Source of the DNA: Chanos chanos
Lineage: Eukaryota > Chordata > Actinopteri > Gonorynchiformes > Chanidae
DNA length: 64,000 nucleotides
Direction of reading: 5' to 3'
Assembly: GCF_902362185.1 (NCBI RefSeq)
Contig: NC_044504.1
Span: 27,875,841 to 27,939,840 of the forward strand
The notes beneath the pieces are model-generated. The model was not told where the DNA came from. It saw nothing but the letters and a program-made list of their open reading frames with translations, and searched no databases. Within the stretch, counting starts at the first letter, position 1. Each line of letters begins with the position of its first letter. The position numbers and the translations under genes are program-made. Below, piece after piece: positions 14,244 through 31,500 of the stretch.

Positions 14244-14920
14244 AAGAATAAGTCTGATGTGTGGTCACTGTCCTACTCATTTGGCCTTTTTACTATGTAA
14301 TAATAAATCGCAATGTAATAAATTGAGGCTCAGTGTTATGGAAGAATTTGAATGAAAAGTTGTTAAACATGTTCATAATCATGAGCTGCTTCCAAAAAGA
14401 CAAACAGTGGAGATTCGTCCAGCTGTGACAATCTACAGACGCTGTTATCATTCAGTTTGAAGCCCTAGTTCTTCTTTCCTGGCTTGACGTGACAGTTTTT
14501 TTTCTTACAATAAAGAGTGATTTTTTTTAGCAGTTGACAGACGTGGCAAAAAGAACGTGAGCTGAAATTTGTTCAAACTTTAGTCCAGATCATGTCGAAC
14601 TGAAGTCAGAAATGCCTTTAAATGTCAGTAAACTGCAAGGTTGGTGGCAGAAAAAGAAAAACCAAATTATTTAGGCAAATGACAAATTAAAAATGTTTTC
14701 CCCCCCAAATACCACCACTTAAGAGATCAGGAGCTTTTAAAAGTCATACATCTGAATTCAACATATTACAAATCAAAAAATAAAATAAAAACACAAACAG
14801 TCAACCCATCCTGAGTACAGTCTGAAAATAATAAATACACCCACTGCTTGTTCCTCTGTATCTGTGTGTGTGTGTGTGTATGGGACAGGAACAGGGAAAT
14901 CAGTCCTGTTTTTGTGTATG

Positions 14921-19436
<4,516 letters not shown>

Positions 19437-20440
19437 AGATCCGAATGTTTCTGCAAAAAGCCCGATTGAACGCACCGGCTTTCTGCGTCGAGTCTTTCTG
19501 TCGGTCAACACAACTTCCTGTTCTCAATCAAGAACCGCCTTCTCTCGACCCGGAAGTCCCGCCTCTTTCATACACAGCCCTTGAAGCACAGAGTGATTTA
19601 AAGAGATATTGAAGTTTTCTTAGAGAGTGAAGTAAATTTTATGCGTAATTTTGTAACAGAGTATATTTATTTTATACAATAAAAGAGATTGCTGATCACG
19701 CCAATCTATTATTAAAGCTTTACAGCTTTTTTTCGATACTACTGGTAGCAAAACATTTAAACATCTGATAATGCACCAGTGCGCGTTCTCACGAGAAGCG
19801 CGTTCACACAGTATCTAGTTGAGGGCGCCAAAGAAGGCAACGAAGAGTGGTTCACACAATTTGAGTGTGCTAGAGAGAGTTTTATACCGTTTCCAAGAGC
19901 TCTAGTAGCAAATTTACCGTCGCCAATGGATCGTGGGTCGCCATCTGTTGCCTTTAATAGGACTTCTGACGCCTGAAGTCACACGAAGAGGCTAATTCTC
20001 TCAAAGTAAGGGGAATGTTTTTTTGTTCAGCGACAACAACATACCTAGGGTGCTGTTTGCCTTGCAGAACCGTTCGAGTTTGTGTAGTTATCTGTCTTAT
20101 GGGGCAGTGTTAACAGTCAATGTTTGGAGTGTAGATCACTAAGCCATGCGCTGACAGTGGTTGTCATAGAGACATTGTGCGTCTTCCCATGCTGCCCGTC
20201 GACATTAGTGGATTGTCCCTAACCAGTAGTCCTTTAGTTACATGTATGTTGTAGAACAGTAAGAGCACACAAAAACGCTTACTCCAGATCGCTTATACAT
20301 CACATATATTAGTACATATGGTAAGAAGTCAAGGGGGAAGTGCATCTAAAGACTTTTTATCGTAAGATTGGGTCTCACGCATATACAACTTCTGTCATAT
20401 TACTCTGCCCTTTCATTCACCGTCACCCTGCCCCTCAGAG
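19437..20440. promoter_or_regulatory. Shared divergent promoter region of dnajb11 and tbccd1
   Basis: The two start codons face away from each other, about 1 kb apart. A strong ETS-type site (CCGGAAGT) lies at about 19,550–19,557 and another ETS core (ACTTCCTG) at about 19,513. These are typical of housekeeping bidirectional promoters. A donor-like AAA|GTAAGG near 20,005 and a pyrimidine-rich acceptor (CCCTCAG) just before the tbccd1 ATG suggest an untranslated first exon of tbccd1 ending near 20,005; this is inference. Confidence 0.5.
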
Positions 20441-23400
20441 ATGGACAAGGGGACTGTGAGTGTATGGCCCCGCCTGGAGCCCTTCCTCCTTGGGGCGCTA
20501 CAAGTGGCACCTCCAAGTAAACTCGGTTTGCACTATCTGCGCAAAATGGCAACTTATGTGCGTACGAAAGAGGGTTGCTTTCCCACCTTGGGCTGGCACA
20601 TGTGGAGGCACATCGCCTGTGGTAAGCTTCAGCTCCCAGAGGAAGTAGCTTGGCTCTACTTCGAGACTTTTGACCTGCTTGTTCCCCACACACCAGAGGA
20701 GAGACTGGAGTGGGCGGAGGTTTTGTCCCAAAGCTCTACACCTAGAGAACTGGATAGACAGCGAAGTCGGGTGAGTGAAGTAAGAAGCATGAGTGGGTGA
20801 AAGTGTGAGGGTGATCTAGATGACATCAGCAGTAACAGGCTAACGGCATCTCTATGTGTAGTCTTATTTTTATTATACTGAAAAATCATCATGCATTTTC
20901 TCAGTGGTTTAAATAGGCCTGAAGGTTTGTTTTGACTAGCATTTGCTGTTTTCCTATGGATCACCCTTTTATATCCTCTGTCTTTGTAATAGGTTAAGCC
21001 TGGCATGAATCAGACTGTAATGTTGCTTTGCCAAACTGTGTTTGGCAATAAACTCCATGATGGTGTTTGTTTTGGTTGGGGGTTCAGGTGTTGTCTTTTG
21101 ACGTAGAATCAAAGTCACTTTTATTTGGTAAATCCATTTGCTTTTTGGACCCATATTAAGCCTAGTCATTGATTCATTTTCACTGTTTAAGTATTTCTCA
21201 ATACATTTTTTTTAGCAGGGTGCTCCTAAATAACCGATTGAGTAATACATATTTTCTGTGTATATTTTTCTGTCTCTGGTTGGTCTCTCTTTAGCTTTGT
21301 GTGGACACTCTGCAGTTCCTCCTCTTCCTCTACCTGCAGCAGCTGAACCGCGTATCCCTGCGTACCTCTCTGATTGGGGAAGAGTGGCCTAGTCCTCGCT
21401 CTCGTTCCCCCTCAACTTCCTCTGAACGAGAAACCAAAACTACCTGTCAAAACAAGGTCCGCCTACTTTCTCACACTCCTTCTGCCAGTCATGTGCTTAG
21501 GGTTATTCTGTGTATGAATGGGAATTTCATGCATGGTTACATATGACCCTTTTATGAAATTAAATGGTCAGTTCTTTTTTGCTGTCAGATTATGTTCCTG
21601 TGTTACTTCAGCAGACCAGTTTTTACCAGTGTTGTTTACATTTTGATAATCAGGAATCACATTGATGTGCAGCTGACTGAATGAAACTAGCTTTACTTAC
21701 TGTCTCAAAAACCAGATGTCAAAGATGCAGCGTCATCCTTTTTTCTGTGATGGTATTACCATGATTCTGTTATGGTATTACCTTGATTTTCATGACACCT
21801 ACCTACTGACGTCTCTGTGCTTGCAATTTGTGTATATTTTACTGCTACTGACTGATCACTGTTGCGTCACTCCCACAGAACTGGGACGACCAGGCACACC
21901 TCACCTTCATTCAGACACACCTGTCAGAGATTCTGGAGCTGCTATTGGACCCAGGCCAGTTGAGTAGCTCGGGTCAGATGGTACGTGACAGCCAGCTCTC
22001 TGTGGAGGCAGTGCAGGCCCTCAGTCTTCTGTTGGAAGGGTCGGTGAGCCATGGGCGGACAGTGCACCCTCTCCACAGGCTGCTGAACTGTGGCCCGGTC
22101 CAAGCCCAGGTTGGGTACTCCAAACTCAGCCGCTCCTTCTCCCTGCAGCAGTTCCAGAGTTGGCTTCGTCAGGCCCTCACCCTCAACCCTTTCGGCATCT
22201 CAGCATGTCTGCGCTCAGGCAAGAAACTGGCATGGGCCCAGCAAGGTACAAACAAACTCTTCCATCTAGCATGAACTGTTATGGATTTAGTTGACCGCAT
22301 CATCAAAGCAAATTACAAATATTACTATCTATGTCAGAGGTCACACACATCTTGAGGTTAAGCATCTTACCAAAGAACATTTAGTCCCTTTAGTAGTGTG
22401 ATTTATTTACCACTGTTACTAGGCGTTGCTTGATATGTAGGATAATTTGTCTTGTGTCATTTAGTGGAGGGGGCAATGAAGAGAGCAAGGATAGCACGGA
22501 ACACCCACGTGGCACCCCTCGGCAGCAGAGTGGTGCTCATGTCTCAGGTGTACAAACAGACATTAGCTAAAGACTCAGATAAGCTGGCTAGGACCAACCT
22601 TAAACTACACCGCTGCAACGAAGCATTCATCTACCTGCTCTCCCCGCTCAGGTGAGCTCTCCTGTGGCAGAATGCATCATTGGATTCAGGGAACTTCATC
22701 AAATGAAAACTCGCATCTTTAGCTTAAAACTTTGTAAAGCCGAGGGAGTGTGAGAATTTTATGGTGGTGAAATACCATTTTTTTTCTGCTTTGTATTTGT
22801 TGCATGTGATTTAAAGAAACAGTCAAAATGACATATATCATTGTGGTCTTTCAGGTCTGTCAGTTTGGACAAATGTCGAAACAGCACAGTGGTGTTAGGG
22901 CCAGTGGAGACCATTGTACACGTTCAGAGCTGTGAGAATGTGCGGGTGGTATGTGTCACTGGTCGCCTGGCGGTGGGTGCCTCCTCACACTGCACCATCC
23001 ATGTCCTCACCCCAATGCGGCCTCTTCTCTTACCCGGCAACACAGCCCTCACCCTGGGACCTTATCATACGCATTACCCCTCTTTGGAGGACCACATGGC
23101 TGCTGTGGGCTTGGCGGTAGTGCCCAATGCCTGGGACCAGCCGCTGCTGTTTGGAGCTGAGGGAAGTGCACCAGACACAAGCTGCTATCGCTTACTGCCA
23201 CCTACAGAGTTCTGCCCTCTAGTGGTGCCCTTCAAAATGGAGGGGGACACCTGCGAGATTCCGGGGGGGCTGCCGCCAGCCTATCAGAAGGCCCTGGAGT
23301 GCCGCGAACAGAGGGTCCAAGAATGGCAGAGAACGGTGAAGGACGCACATTTGAATAAGTAAGTCCCTCAAAGTAAAAACCACAGTGGTCTTCCAGATAA

Positions 23401-23840
23401 GAGAAGCTGTGAAATATAAACTTATTAACGTGAACAGATTGAAAGAGTCATCAGAACTTTAGAAGCTGAAAGAGTCAGACCGTCATGAACCTTGAAAAGA
23501 CATTAATCTTAGTTGCTCACTTTTTTAAGGTCTGTATTACTGGCACTATACGTTTGGGTAAGCTGTGATGATTGAGCTCGTGATGATGGTGAACCGTTGT
23601 GTTTGTTTTTGCAGGGAGGAGCGGCGGCAGTTCCAGGCTCTGGTAGAGCAAAAGTTCCATGAATGGCTGTTGGAAACGGGGAAAAGGCAAGAGCTGGACA
23701 GTCTTCTTCCCCCTACCCACACACCTGCCTCCAACCACACAGGTGACCATGCGGACGGGAACGTGACGGGACCCGTGCTGCGGCCGACGAATCATGACGC
23801 ACCTGCTCAGGCAGGGGAGCCAGCGACAACAGTGTGCTGA
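20441..23840 (+). CDS. tbccd1: TBCC domain-containing protein 1
   Basis: Centrosomal protein related to tubulin cofactor C; in other eukaryotes it positions the centrosome and keeps the Golgi compact (known for the family). Coding exons: 20441–20770, 21295–21456, 21879–22245, 22465–22651, 22855–23358, 23615–23840, all GT–AG, closing to 591 aa (human 557). Landmarks shared with the human protein: GALQVAPPSK near the start, WRHIACGKLQL, VDTLQFLLFLY, VSLRTSLIGEEWPSPR, CLRSGKKLAWAQQ, NTHVAPLG and VMSQVYKQTLAK-like segments, then the C-CAP/TBCC beta-helix region (HRCNEAFIYLLSPLRSV to THYPSLEDHM), and EIPGGLPPAYQKAL. The C-terminus is longer and poorly conserved. The first ATG follows a probable splice acceptor by two bases, so 5' UTR exons lie upstream. 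A poly(A) signal is at 24,076–24,081. Confidence 0.96.
21747..21790. repeat. Two-copy 22-bp tandem repeat
   Basis: Two adjacent 22-bp units with the core ATGGTATTACC in tbccd1 intron 2, differing at a few positions. Confidence 0.7.
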
Positions 23841-26121
23841 AATGCTAGCCCTTAATGATGAAACCTAAACAAGTTTCAGCGCCTACGTCTTTACTTAAGG
23901 TGAACCATTCACAGTTCCAGGCAGGCCTGGATCATAGTTCCACCATAAGCAGTGTTCCATCTTTCTGAATCTTGTTGGTACATTAAACCATGCACTTAAA
24001 GTCCAACAGGCCAGAGTCACAGTTTCTCCTGGAAGGCGCTCTGGATAGGTCATATACAACTGCTGGATAATCAGTAATAAAGAGTGAATGTTTGATTCAT
24101 GTCTATACCTTGTACTGTATGAAATATGACAACAGAATGCTGGATTTACAGTAGAGAGGTTCTTTAACAATCTTTCAGGTCTATTTTTCTCACTTGAAAG
24201 ATGCAGTTTTTTTTTTTTTAAATAGCATTGTTAAGGTTGAGTGACCTTTGGTTACAGAAGCTAATGAGGCCCCCAAAGAATGGCCCAACCTTGGCAGTAC
24301 TGTATTATTCAGTGTAAAAAAGAGAAGGGATCCACATTGTGCAAGAGGAATTAAGGATGAAAACAGATTTAACATGTAAAAGGGAGTATATTTCAGTTCT
24401 TTAACACAACTTTGATATTTTGGTTGTTCACTGAGTCAACACTGATGATCTGTTTCTGTTCAAAGCCCTAGTTGTTCCTCTGTTGTGGCTTATGACCAGT
24501 ACAAATGTGAGTGAATACACATGCCTTATTTCTCTGTGTCTTTGCCTAGTTTTACAAAATGCCCTATGCTGTAATTGCACTATTATCTCTACAGTGGTCT
24601 CCGTAGCTCTGCCAGTAGCCCTATAGTGGTCTCTAAAATCCATTACAAATTAGAATGCAAGTCTTTGTATAGTTTTTGGTTCCTCATGCTGTTTTTAAGA
24701 AAAAAATAAGTAAATAAATTAGTAATTTTTTTTAAAACTGACTTCAACTGTCCTCCTTCCTAAGCTATGTCACAGGCTTTGGTCTGTCTGCTGTGCTACC
24801 TTTCAAATGCTGTAGTTTCAAAAACCATTCTGTCCTGTCTCACTGACTGCCTTGCTCATGCTAGTAGAGACTTACGTTCCTCCCTGTAAGTCAAATTTCT
24901 CGCAAAATTCTTCATTTTAGCTCTTTTTTTTTTTACAACTTAAACTTAAGAGTATGAATAAAAACAACACGTCACCACAGACAACAAACAAAAAAAAGAA
25001 CATATAAGCAAACAAAGAAGACAAGTTCAAGGTCAAGACTGCACATGGCATATGAGACAACATCTGTGCACATGACAGAAAAAGTATACCTACTCTAGCA
25101 CTTTTACCCAGATGGCCATGCTGTATTTAGATAATGTAGTTCATCCCATTTCTCCTAATGTTTTGACAGGACCCTATATTGTTTTACACTGAAAATATAC
25201 TTTTCTTGAGGATAGGATGTGACCATTTCAATATTTTATGTGTTATCCAATTGGGATCTTTAAGTATCTTTGGGACCTGTGGCACTTTTGAATACTAATT
25301 TAAGGCTTGTACACTCAACAGATCCAACCCTCATTTCTTACAACAATTAATATATTTATGTTTTAATCTTTTCTTATTACCCCTGCTGTTCAAAGTATGA
25401 TGAGAATATTCAATGAGTTAAAGAAACTGCTTCCTGTTCATTGATAAACCCACTGAACATGGAGGACTCTGAGTGTACACAAACCATCCCACCAAACGCA
25501 CACAAACTTCCATTTGCTGGATAATCCTCTTGCATCACTGGCCAGAGAAAAACTGAAAGGAGCGATTGGCCGAGAAAGGTTGTCTTTCAGTTGTGTATGG
25601 CATTTCTGCCAGCTGATTGGGCACTGTAATGTATGTGAACTGCGTCTTTACTGCCTCTGCCATGTTTGATTTTTTAATTTATTTTGCCTCTGGTCCTGTA
25701 GAGAAAAAGCTGAGCCAGGACATTGGTGTGCCCATTTAGAATATTGGAACGCCATAATCCAGTGCATCTGGGTTCCTACATTTTGGCAGGGATGTTGGCA
25801 TGAAGTTGCACGGCAGCATGCAGTGTGTGTTGTGGTGTGGATGGGCAGTGGGCAAGGGATGGGCACCGAGAGAGAGAGGGTCAATGAGCATCAATGGTAG
25901 CAGTGTCATTATACCATAATCCTGCTTCGCTTTTCTGGAAAAAGAGAATAGCGCTAGAATCACTGAGTCAGTTTTTGGATCTCATTTTCATGACAAAGCG
26001 ATTGTCCACCCTTCCCCGCCCCATCGGGTCTAAAACTGGGGGCTGAGTATTTAAGTGGTGGAGCTAGTGTGTAGACACACAACCTAGACTTCACACACCA
26101 CCCCAGGCAAGCCTAAATACG
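23841..26121. other. tbccd1 3' UTR and tbccd1–crygs intergenic region
   Basis: AATAAA at 24,076–24,081 is a plausible tbccd1 poly(A) signal. The rest is AT-rich with short homopolymers and no protein homology that I recognise. The right end is the crygs promoter. Confidence 0.6.
25962..26054 (+). promoter_or_regulatory. Candidate lens promoter of the gamma-S crystallin gene
   Basis: A TGAGTCAG site at about 25,964–25,971 resembles a Maf response element (TRE type), and a TATA-like TATTTAA lies at 26,048–26,054, about 70 bp before the ATG. Gamma-crystallin promoters are known to be driven by Maf-family factors with Sox2 from a TATA box. An ATTGT Sox-type core lies between the two sites at about 26,003. 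Function is inferred from motif and position. Confidence 0.5.
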
Positions 26122-28325
26122 ATGTCCAGTATGGGCAGGGTAAGTAGTAACTCTAAGATGGATCCTTAAGATGTTATCTGGCTATAAACCTAACAAGGAG
26201 CTCTAGAATGGAGGCATCTCAGAGACAATGCAGTTCCGAGGTGAAAATATTAGCACAGAAAATACAGGGTTTCATACAGCTTTAAATACTCATGCTTTTG
26301 TTGATGGTTTAAATTTTGTGCTCCTACCTGGACTGTTTTTGTACATTGCGTAGCTCAGCAGTCAAACGTACCTTGGGTGTTGTTTATAAGGCTTAACATT
26401 GACTTGAGTGCAAAAATGTACAGAGTAAGTTGTTTAACGATTTTGGTTTTCATGGAAGAGACACACGCATTTCTGATGGTCTATTTCACAGTACTTATTG
26501 CAGAATAACAGGTGTGAAGAATGTGGCAGCCAATGTCTGTTAAGAAAACTGGCTTCGTTTCTTTGGCAAATTCCTGCATCCTACCAGGTGTCAGCTGGCA
26601 TCTTGGTACCATGCCCAGAAACCAATTAATAACTAAGAGGTTATTACAGTCATCTTACTGCCCACAAGTTAGACCAAACACATCTATTTTTTTCTAGTCA
26701 AGTTGGAGCAATACTTGAGGTTTTTTGAAAACTACACTGAAACAGTATGTAGACTGGGTGACAGCCTGTGCTTTTGCTACCTGGCAGATTATCTTTTATG
26801 AGGACAAGAACTTCCAGGGCCGTTGCTACGAATGTGACAGCGACTGCACCGACTTCCATGCCTACCTGAGCCGCTGCAACTCCATTCGAGTTGAGAGTGG
26901 AGCCTGGGTGGTCTATGAGAGGCCAAATTACATGGGCTATCAATATGTTCTGAGCAGAGGAGAGTATCCAGAGTACCAGCGCTGGATGGGCCTGAATGAT
27001 CGCCTAAGCTCCTGCAAACTCATCCACTTTGTAAGTCTGATCACCTGCACTATGTTCAGTTAGCTTCAACTTCTCTCATCAAGAACAGCTTCAGACAGGC
27101 CAGAAAGAACAGTAAATACCAAGTAAAGATAAAAACAACCAAACCTAATGGAGGAATAGTGGAATAAGAGGAATAGTGAATTATTCTGCACGGTCTGGCT
27201 ATAAAAATGTGCACCAAACACAGTGATGCTGGATTAGAAATTTGCCACTCAGATTCTGCATCAACGGCTAAAAGAGAATCAAAGCTTGTGACAGCAGTTG
27301 TGAGGGACCAGAAATAGATCTTAGTTGCCAATTGTAGCCATTGCAATGGGCCCAATGGAACTGGTCCAGTTCCCAACAGACCTAAGGGCTTCATCAATAG
27401 ATCAATATTAGCATATGCCAAACTTTTACAGGCCTCCCTTCACTACGGAAAATGACAATCATCTCAGGGCATTTTAAATCAATTAAGTTCAAGAACTTTG
27501 AAACACTTTATGCTCAATCTAATTCAACACTGAACGAATGATGTTGGAAATAGTATCTTGAGAAATTACATACAAAATACAAATAACAGAAATACCACAA
27601 AACAAGAGATTTAATTCCAGTTCTGAAAAGCACTGTTCTGTCATCCTAACTGGCTGCACTGTAGGAACACATTTGCAGTTTGTTCAGGGATGACTGTTAA
27701 AGGGAGACCTATGAAAGTAAATGTAAAATGTATATAGTACACATAAACAGTAATAGCTCGACCTTGAGAACTCCATCAAGTCCTTACAAAGTGCAGACCT
27801 TCAAACAGATCTAGGTGTACTCTTCCTGCATGGACATAACCAGATCCTGCACACAGACAAACTGCAGACAAGGAAATGGGAAGAAGCTCCGGAATGTATA
27901 CCAAGGATCTCATCTCCTTCCATGTCCCCCCACCCTCCCCTTTTCTCTTTTCCCATCTACCCTCACCCCTCTTCCCCAACCCTAACCTCATCATGCCCCC
28001 TCCCCTATCATCCCGCCCCTCCCTCTCCCCATTTTCCCCACCACTGTTGCAGACAAGTGGGACTCAGTACAAAGTTCAGCTCTACGACAAGGTAGACTTT
28101 GCAGGCCAGGCTGTTGAGGCCATGGAAGATTGCCCATCTGTGCTGGAGAGGTTTCGCCTGAGGGAGGTGGGTTCCTGTAAGGTCCTGGAAGGCTACTGGG
28201 TCTTCTACGAACACCCCAACTATCGTGGCCGCCAGTATTTCCTTGAGACAGGAGAGTACCGCAAGCCAGCGGACTGGGGTGCTGTCTGTCCCACCGTGCA
28301 GTCCTTCCGCCGGCTGACCGAGTGA
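26122..28325 (+). CDS. crygs: Gamma-S crystallin (beta/gamma-crystallin, lens structural protein)
   Basis: Soluble structural protein of the eye lens. Three exons, the typical gamma-crystallin layout: 26122–26139 (six codons, MSSMGR), 26788–27030 (N-terminal domain, two Greek keys), 28053–28325 (C-terminal domain, two Greek keys). The product is 177 aa (human CRYGS 178). Hallmarks: [12 protein letters not shown] start, [31 protein letters not shown] ending domain one, a short linker, then [19 protein letters not shown] and QSFRRLTE at the end. Four tryptophans sit at the usual core positions and eight cysteines are present. It resembles gamma-S and not the Met-rich gamma-M crystallins of fish. 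Teleosts have several crygs paralogues, and which one this is cannot be decided here. The poly(A) signal AATAAA is at 28,445–28,450. It is tail-to-tail with lcmt2. Confidence 0.95.
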
Positions 28326-28597
28326 CCTCACTCATTTCCTTCAATGCATTCCTCTACATTATGACCTGCTAACATCAATAGTTAAATGCCCCTGCCTCAA
28401 ACATCTGAGTAATTTGGCTGAGATTTGCCTGAGGTCCTGGTTGAAATAAAGCCTTTATGGCAATACCATCCCTAAGTGCATGGGTCTTCGTTTAAAATCA
28501 CAGAAATACTGAAATACTCCATGCTGAAATCCCAAATTTTGAGCCATTTGTTCTATGACTTTGAAAAAAAGCATCACAGCTCAGAATGGGAATTCTC
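28326..28597. other. Convergent 3' ends of crygs and lcmt2
   Basis: 272 bp separate the two stop codons. The crygs poly(A) signal is at 28,445–28,450. The lcmt2 3' UTR must overlap or come close to the crygs 3' UTR on the opposite strand. Confidence 0.6.
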
Positions 28598-31500
28598 TCA
28601 AAGTACAGGTCCCAGGTCCAGAGTAACAGGCTGAGGGTTGAGGTGAGTTCCAAATGAGAAGCAGTTCCCTCCTCCCCCGATGAGCACTACCTCTCTGCCC
28701 TCAGAGTCCAGGAGCTCAGAGCAAAAGGAATGCAGCATGAAAGGCCACGCGATGGAGGTCTGGAGAAATGAAGAGAGTGGGGAGAAGAGAAGAATGTTAA
28801 ATGTTCAGCATTCACATAACATTTCAACAAAACAAACACATTCCGAGCTGTTTAGCTCCCAGCCAGAACAGTTATCATGTACTGGCAGGAATATACATAG
28901 AACAACTTACTATGTCCAAGGAGACTTCAGTAATACTCCCAGTAGTCAAATTTATTACAGCTACCCCTGGCACACTCTCAGCCTGTAGCCAAACTCCACC
29001 AACTACCACCAGATTTTCACCAAGAACATGAGCAGAATGAGAATACCTGTAATATAGGCCAAAGAATAGATTGCTAAAAAGCAGAAACAAAACAAACAAA
29101 AAAAAACTGAGACATAACCATTCTGAAAAGCATGACTGGAGTGTTAGCAAACGCAGTGTAGTTCCATACCTTGGCACTAGGGGCTGTTGCACCTGCAGCT
29201 TCTCCCAGCAGAAACCAAGAAGAGTGGGCTTCAATAAAAAAACATCGCCCAAAGGAATACCTCTCCGTCCAAGCCCTCCACACAACACCAGTCCATCTCC
29301 ATAGGGACAGGCTGAATGAGAGTGACGAGCTTCAGGCATCGCTCCCTCAATCAACATCTTCCAAAAAAGAGATAAAAGACCCTTTAATTTATGTTTACAT
29401 ACATTATTACATTCAGTGCTTCTTTCACTCAATCATTTCATCAGTCATACTACAAGAGTCATCTCAGACCTCAGTCCAGTGTTGGTCTTCCAAGCACAGG
29501 AAGTGGGCATCACCTAATTCGGACTCCGTCGCTGTGCATCCTCCAAACACAAACACATAATGCCGACCTGAAGAAACAAAGAGGAGCATTAAAAATACCA
29601 TAATGTGCACACTGCCAATTTATTCCTCTTTCTTACTGAAGCAGATACTCATTGTTGTATATAGCAGTATTTACAAAAACAGAAAAATGTTGTACTCCTA
29701 AACCCAGAAGATGTCATAGTGCTCATACTTGCCTCCATGTTTCAGCAAAGTAGCTGTATGCCGCCATCTTGGCTTTGGGGCGATGCCACTGCAAACCATT
29801 TCCTTTAACGACACCTTCAATGTGTTGAGGCAAGACTCGTCACTTAAGCTGTAGGTTACCCTGAGTATGCTACCAACTGGGTTGAGTGGGGAAGATCTAC
29901 CACCCAAGACTATGACTCCCCATCCCGGGACAACAGTCATGGTGTGATACAGACGAACACCTGTGGGTTAGGGAGACTATTACAACACTGCAACTGGTCA
30001 TTAAAGCAGAGTCTGGCAGAAGTCTTTGACTTTGCAATTCCCTGTGACGTCACTCCCAGTCTAATGGCTATGCATCGAGTCATGCTTTGAAAAAGGTGAC
30101 TTTGAAAGTCCTCTTTTCCCATTGTTTAAAATCACCGTTTCTGAATGTGAACCTTGGACTTTGCAGGGACTGCAGTTCTACAAAGAGAGTGAGAATGATG
30201 AAAAAACATTAATAAACTCACCCCAGTCCATCTCTGACTCCACACGAGCACAACTCCAGTCAGCTGGTCCCCTAATCAAGACCCTTGCGGCAGTGTCTCT
30301 GCCCCCTCTTCCAGACCCACCACTGAGCAGAATAAACCCTGGGCTTAATGTGCAAGAGGCCATTCCCAGACCTTCCACAGACACAGACGCAGACATGGGC
30401 CTTACTGACAGAGGGAGGGCCTTCCACTGAGGCCTTAGCAGGGGTATAGGAGAATCTGAAGGGTGATGAAGAAGAGGAGGGAATCAAATTCTTCAGCAAA
30501 TTTTCCATCTGTACTGAATTCAACGCTTGGCTTCCCTGTAGCCCACATACATCAGATAGTGAAAGAGTCAAACTAATAATGCACTCATACATATTTTTGG
30601 TGAAAATGCGACATGCGATCACTGTTAAAAGAATTCCATTATAGGGTCGTTTTTTTTCCCTGACACAAAGAGAGCTTTACGGACGACCCCTTTGCCGGCC
30701 TTACCCTTTGGGGGGACAATTAGTGACTGACAGGTCAGAAAGCCTTTGGCAGCCGTGAGGATGAAATAGTGAGAACATTTCTGGTGCCATTCCTAATGAA
30801 ACAAAAAGGAAGTAAAGGAGCAGGGGGGACAAAGGGGACGGCAGGCACATGTGAACATAAGTGACACACGGAACAAGTCCCTGTGAAACTAACGTTGAAA
30901 CTTAAAACGACTTTAGCTTGACAATGAAGAGAACAGGAATTATTCATACCTCAAATTCATCAAATGGCTCAATGTTCTCTATTCTTTGCCTTTCCAGTTC
31001 AGACACCAGCCCGAAATAGAACTGATTCATGTCCAAACACACACACTCCTCCCATCCCTGCGGATGGCACAATGAGAGCACACAAATGGTGTGAAAACAA
31101 CGTTAACTTTAATTACAGCCTGAACCCCAGAATTTGTCGCTACAGTCATTTTTGTTGTTTTGTTTTTGTTTTTTTTTTAAATGGAATATATGGATTTTTA
31201 AAAATTCATTTACTCATTTTGTACAAACTACCATTTTCACCATATTCTAAAATGACTTAAAACACACATTAAGTCTGTAAAAGTGACATTAGCATTCCCA
31301 GTTGTACTTGTTATAAGAGATTTGACAGAGATTACAAAATATCCTGGAAATACGTGAAACAGACATTCATTAATTCAATCATCTGTTCATTCATTCATTC
31401 ATTTGTATAATGGATGACTTGCACAAACCCTATCCAGGAATCTCTGTTTCTGTGCAGTAGTGTCTGAGTAGTCTTTGATTGCGTGAAGAGCAGAGTTTAG

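Larger units (their letters stand above)
1..14920. other. Gene-free region with microsatellites
   Basis: I find no exon chain, conserved protein reading frame or RNA gene in this stretch. The open frames present are short, lack recognisable motifs, and several simply translate (CA)n or (CT)n repeats. The base composition is AT-rich with several simple repeats, listed separately. Some blocks free of repeats (around 2,760–3,130, 9,960–10,160 and 10,770–10,950) have the look of vertebrate conserved noncoding elements, with homeodomain-type TAATTA and ATTA cores, but that is an impression only. The region could be distal regulatory DNA, or introns of a gene whose exons lie outside the window. Confidence 0.6.

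Noticed and set aside
30222-30622. Apparent stops and frame change in lcmt2, suggesting a pseudogene
   Set aside because: A later acceptor (exon start 30,455, after a strong pyrimidine tract) restores the phase and reads directly into the Kelch region; all other exons agree, so the gene is intact.
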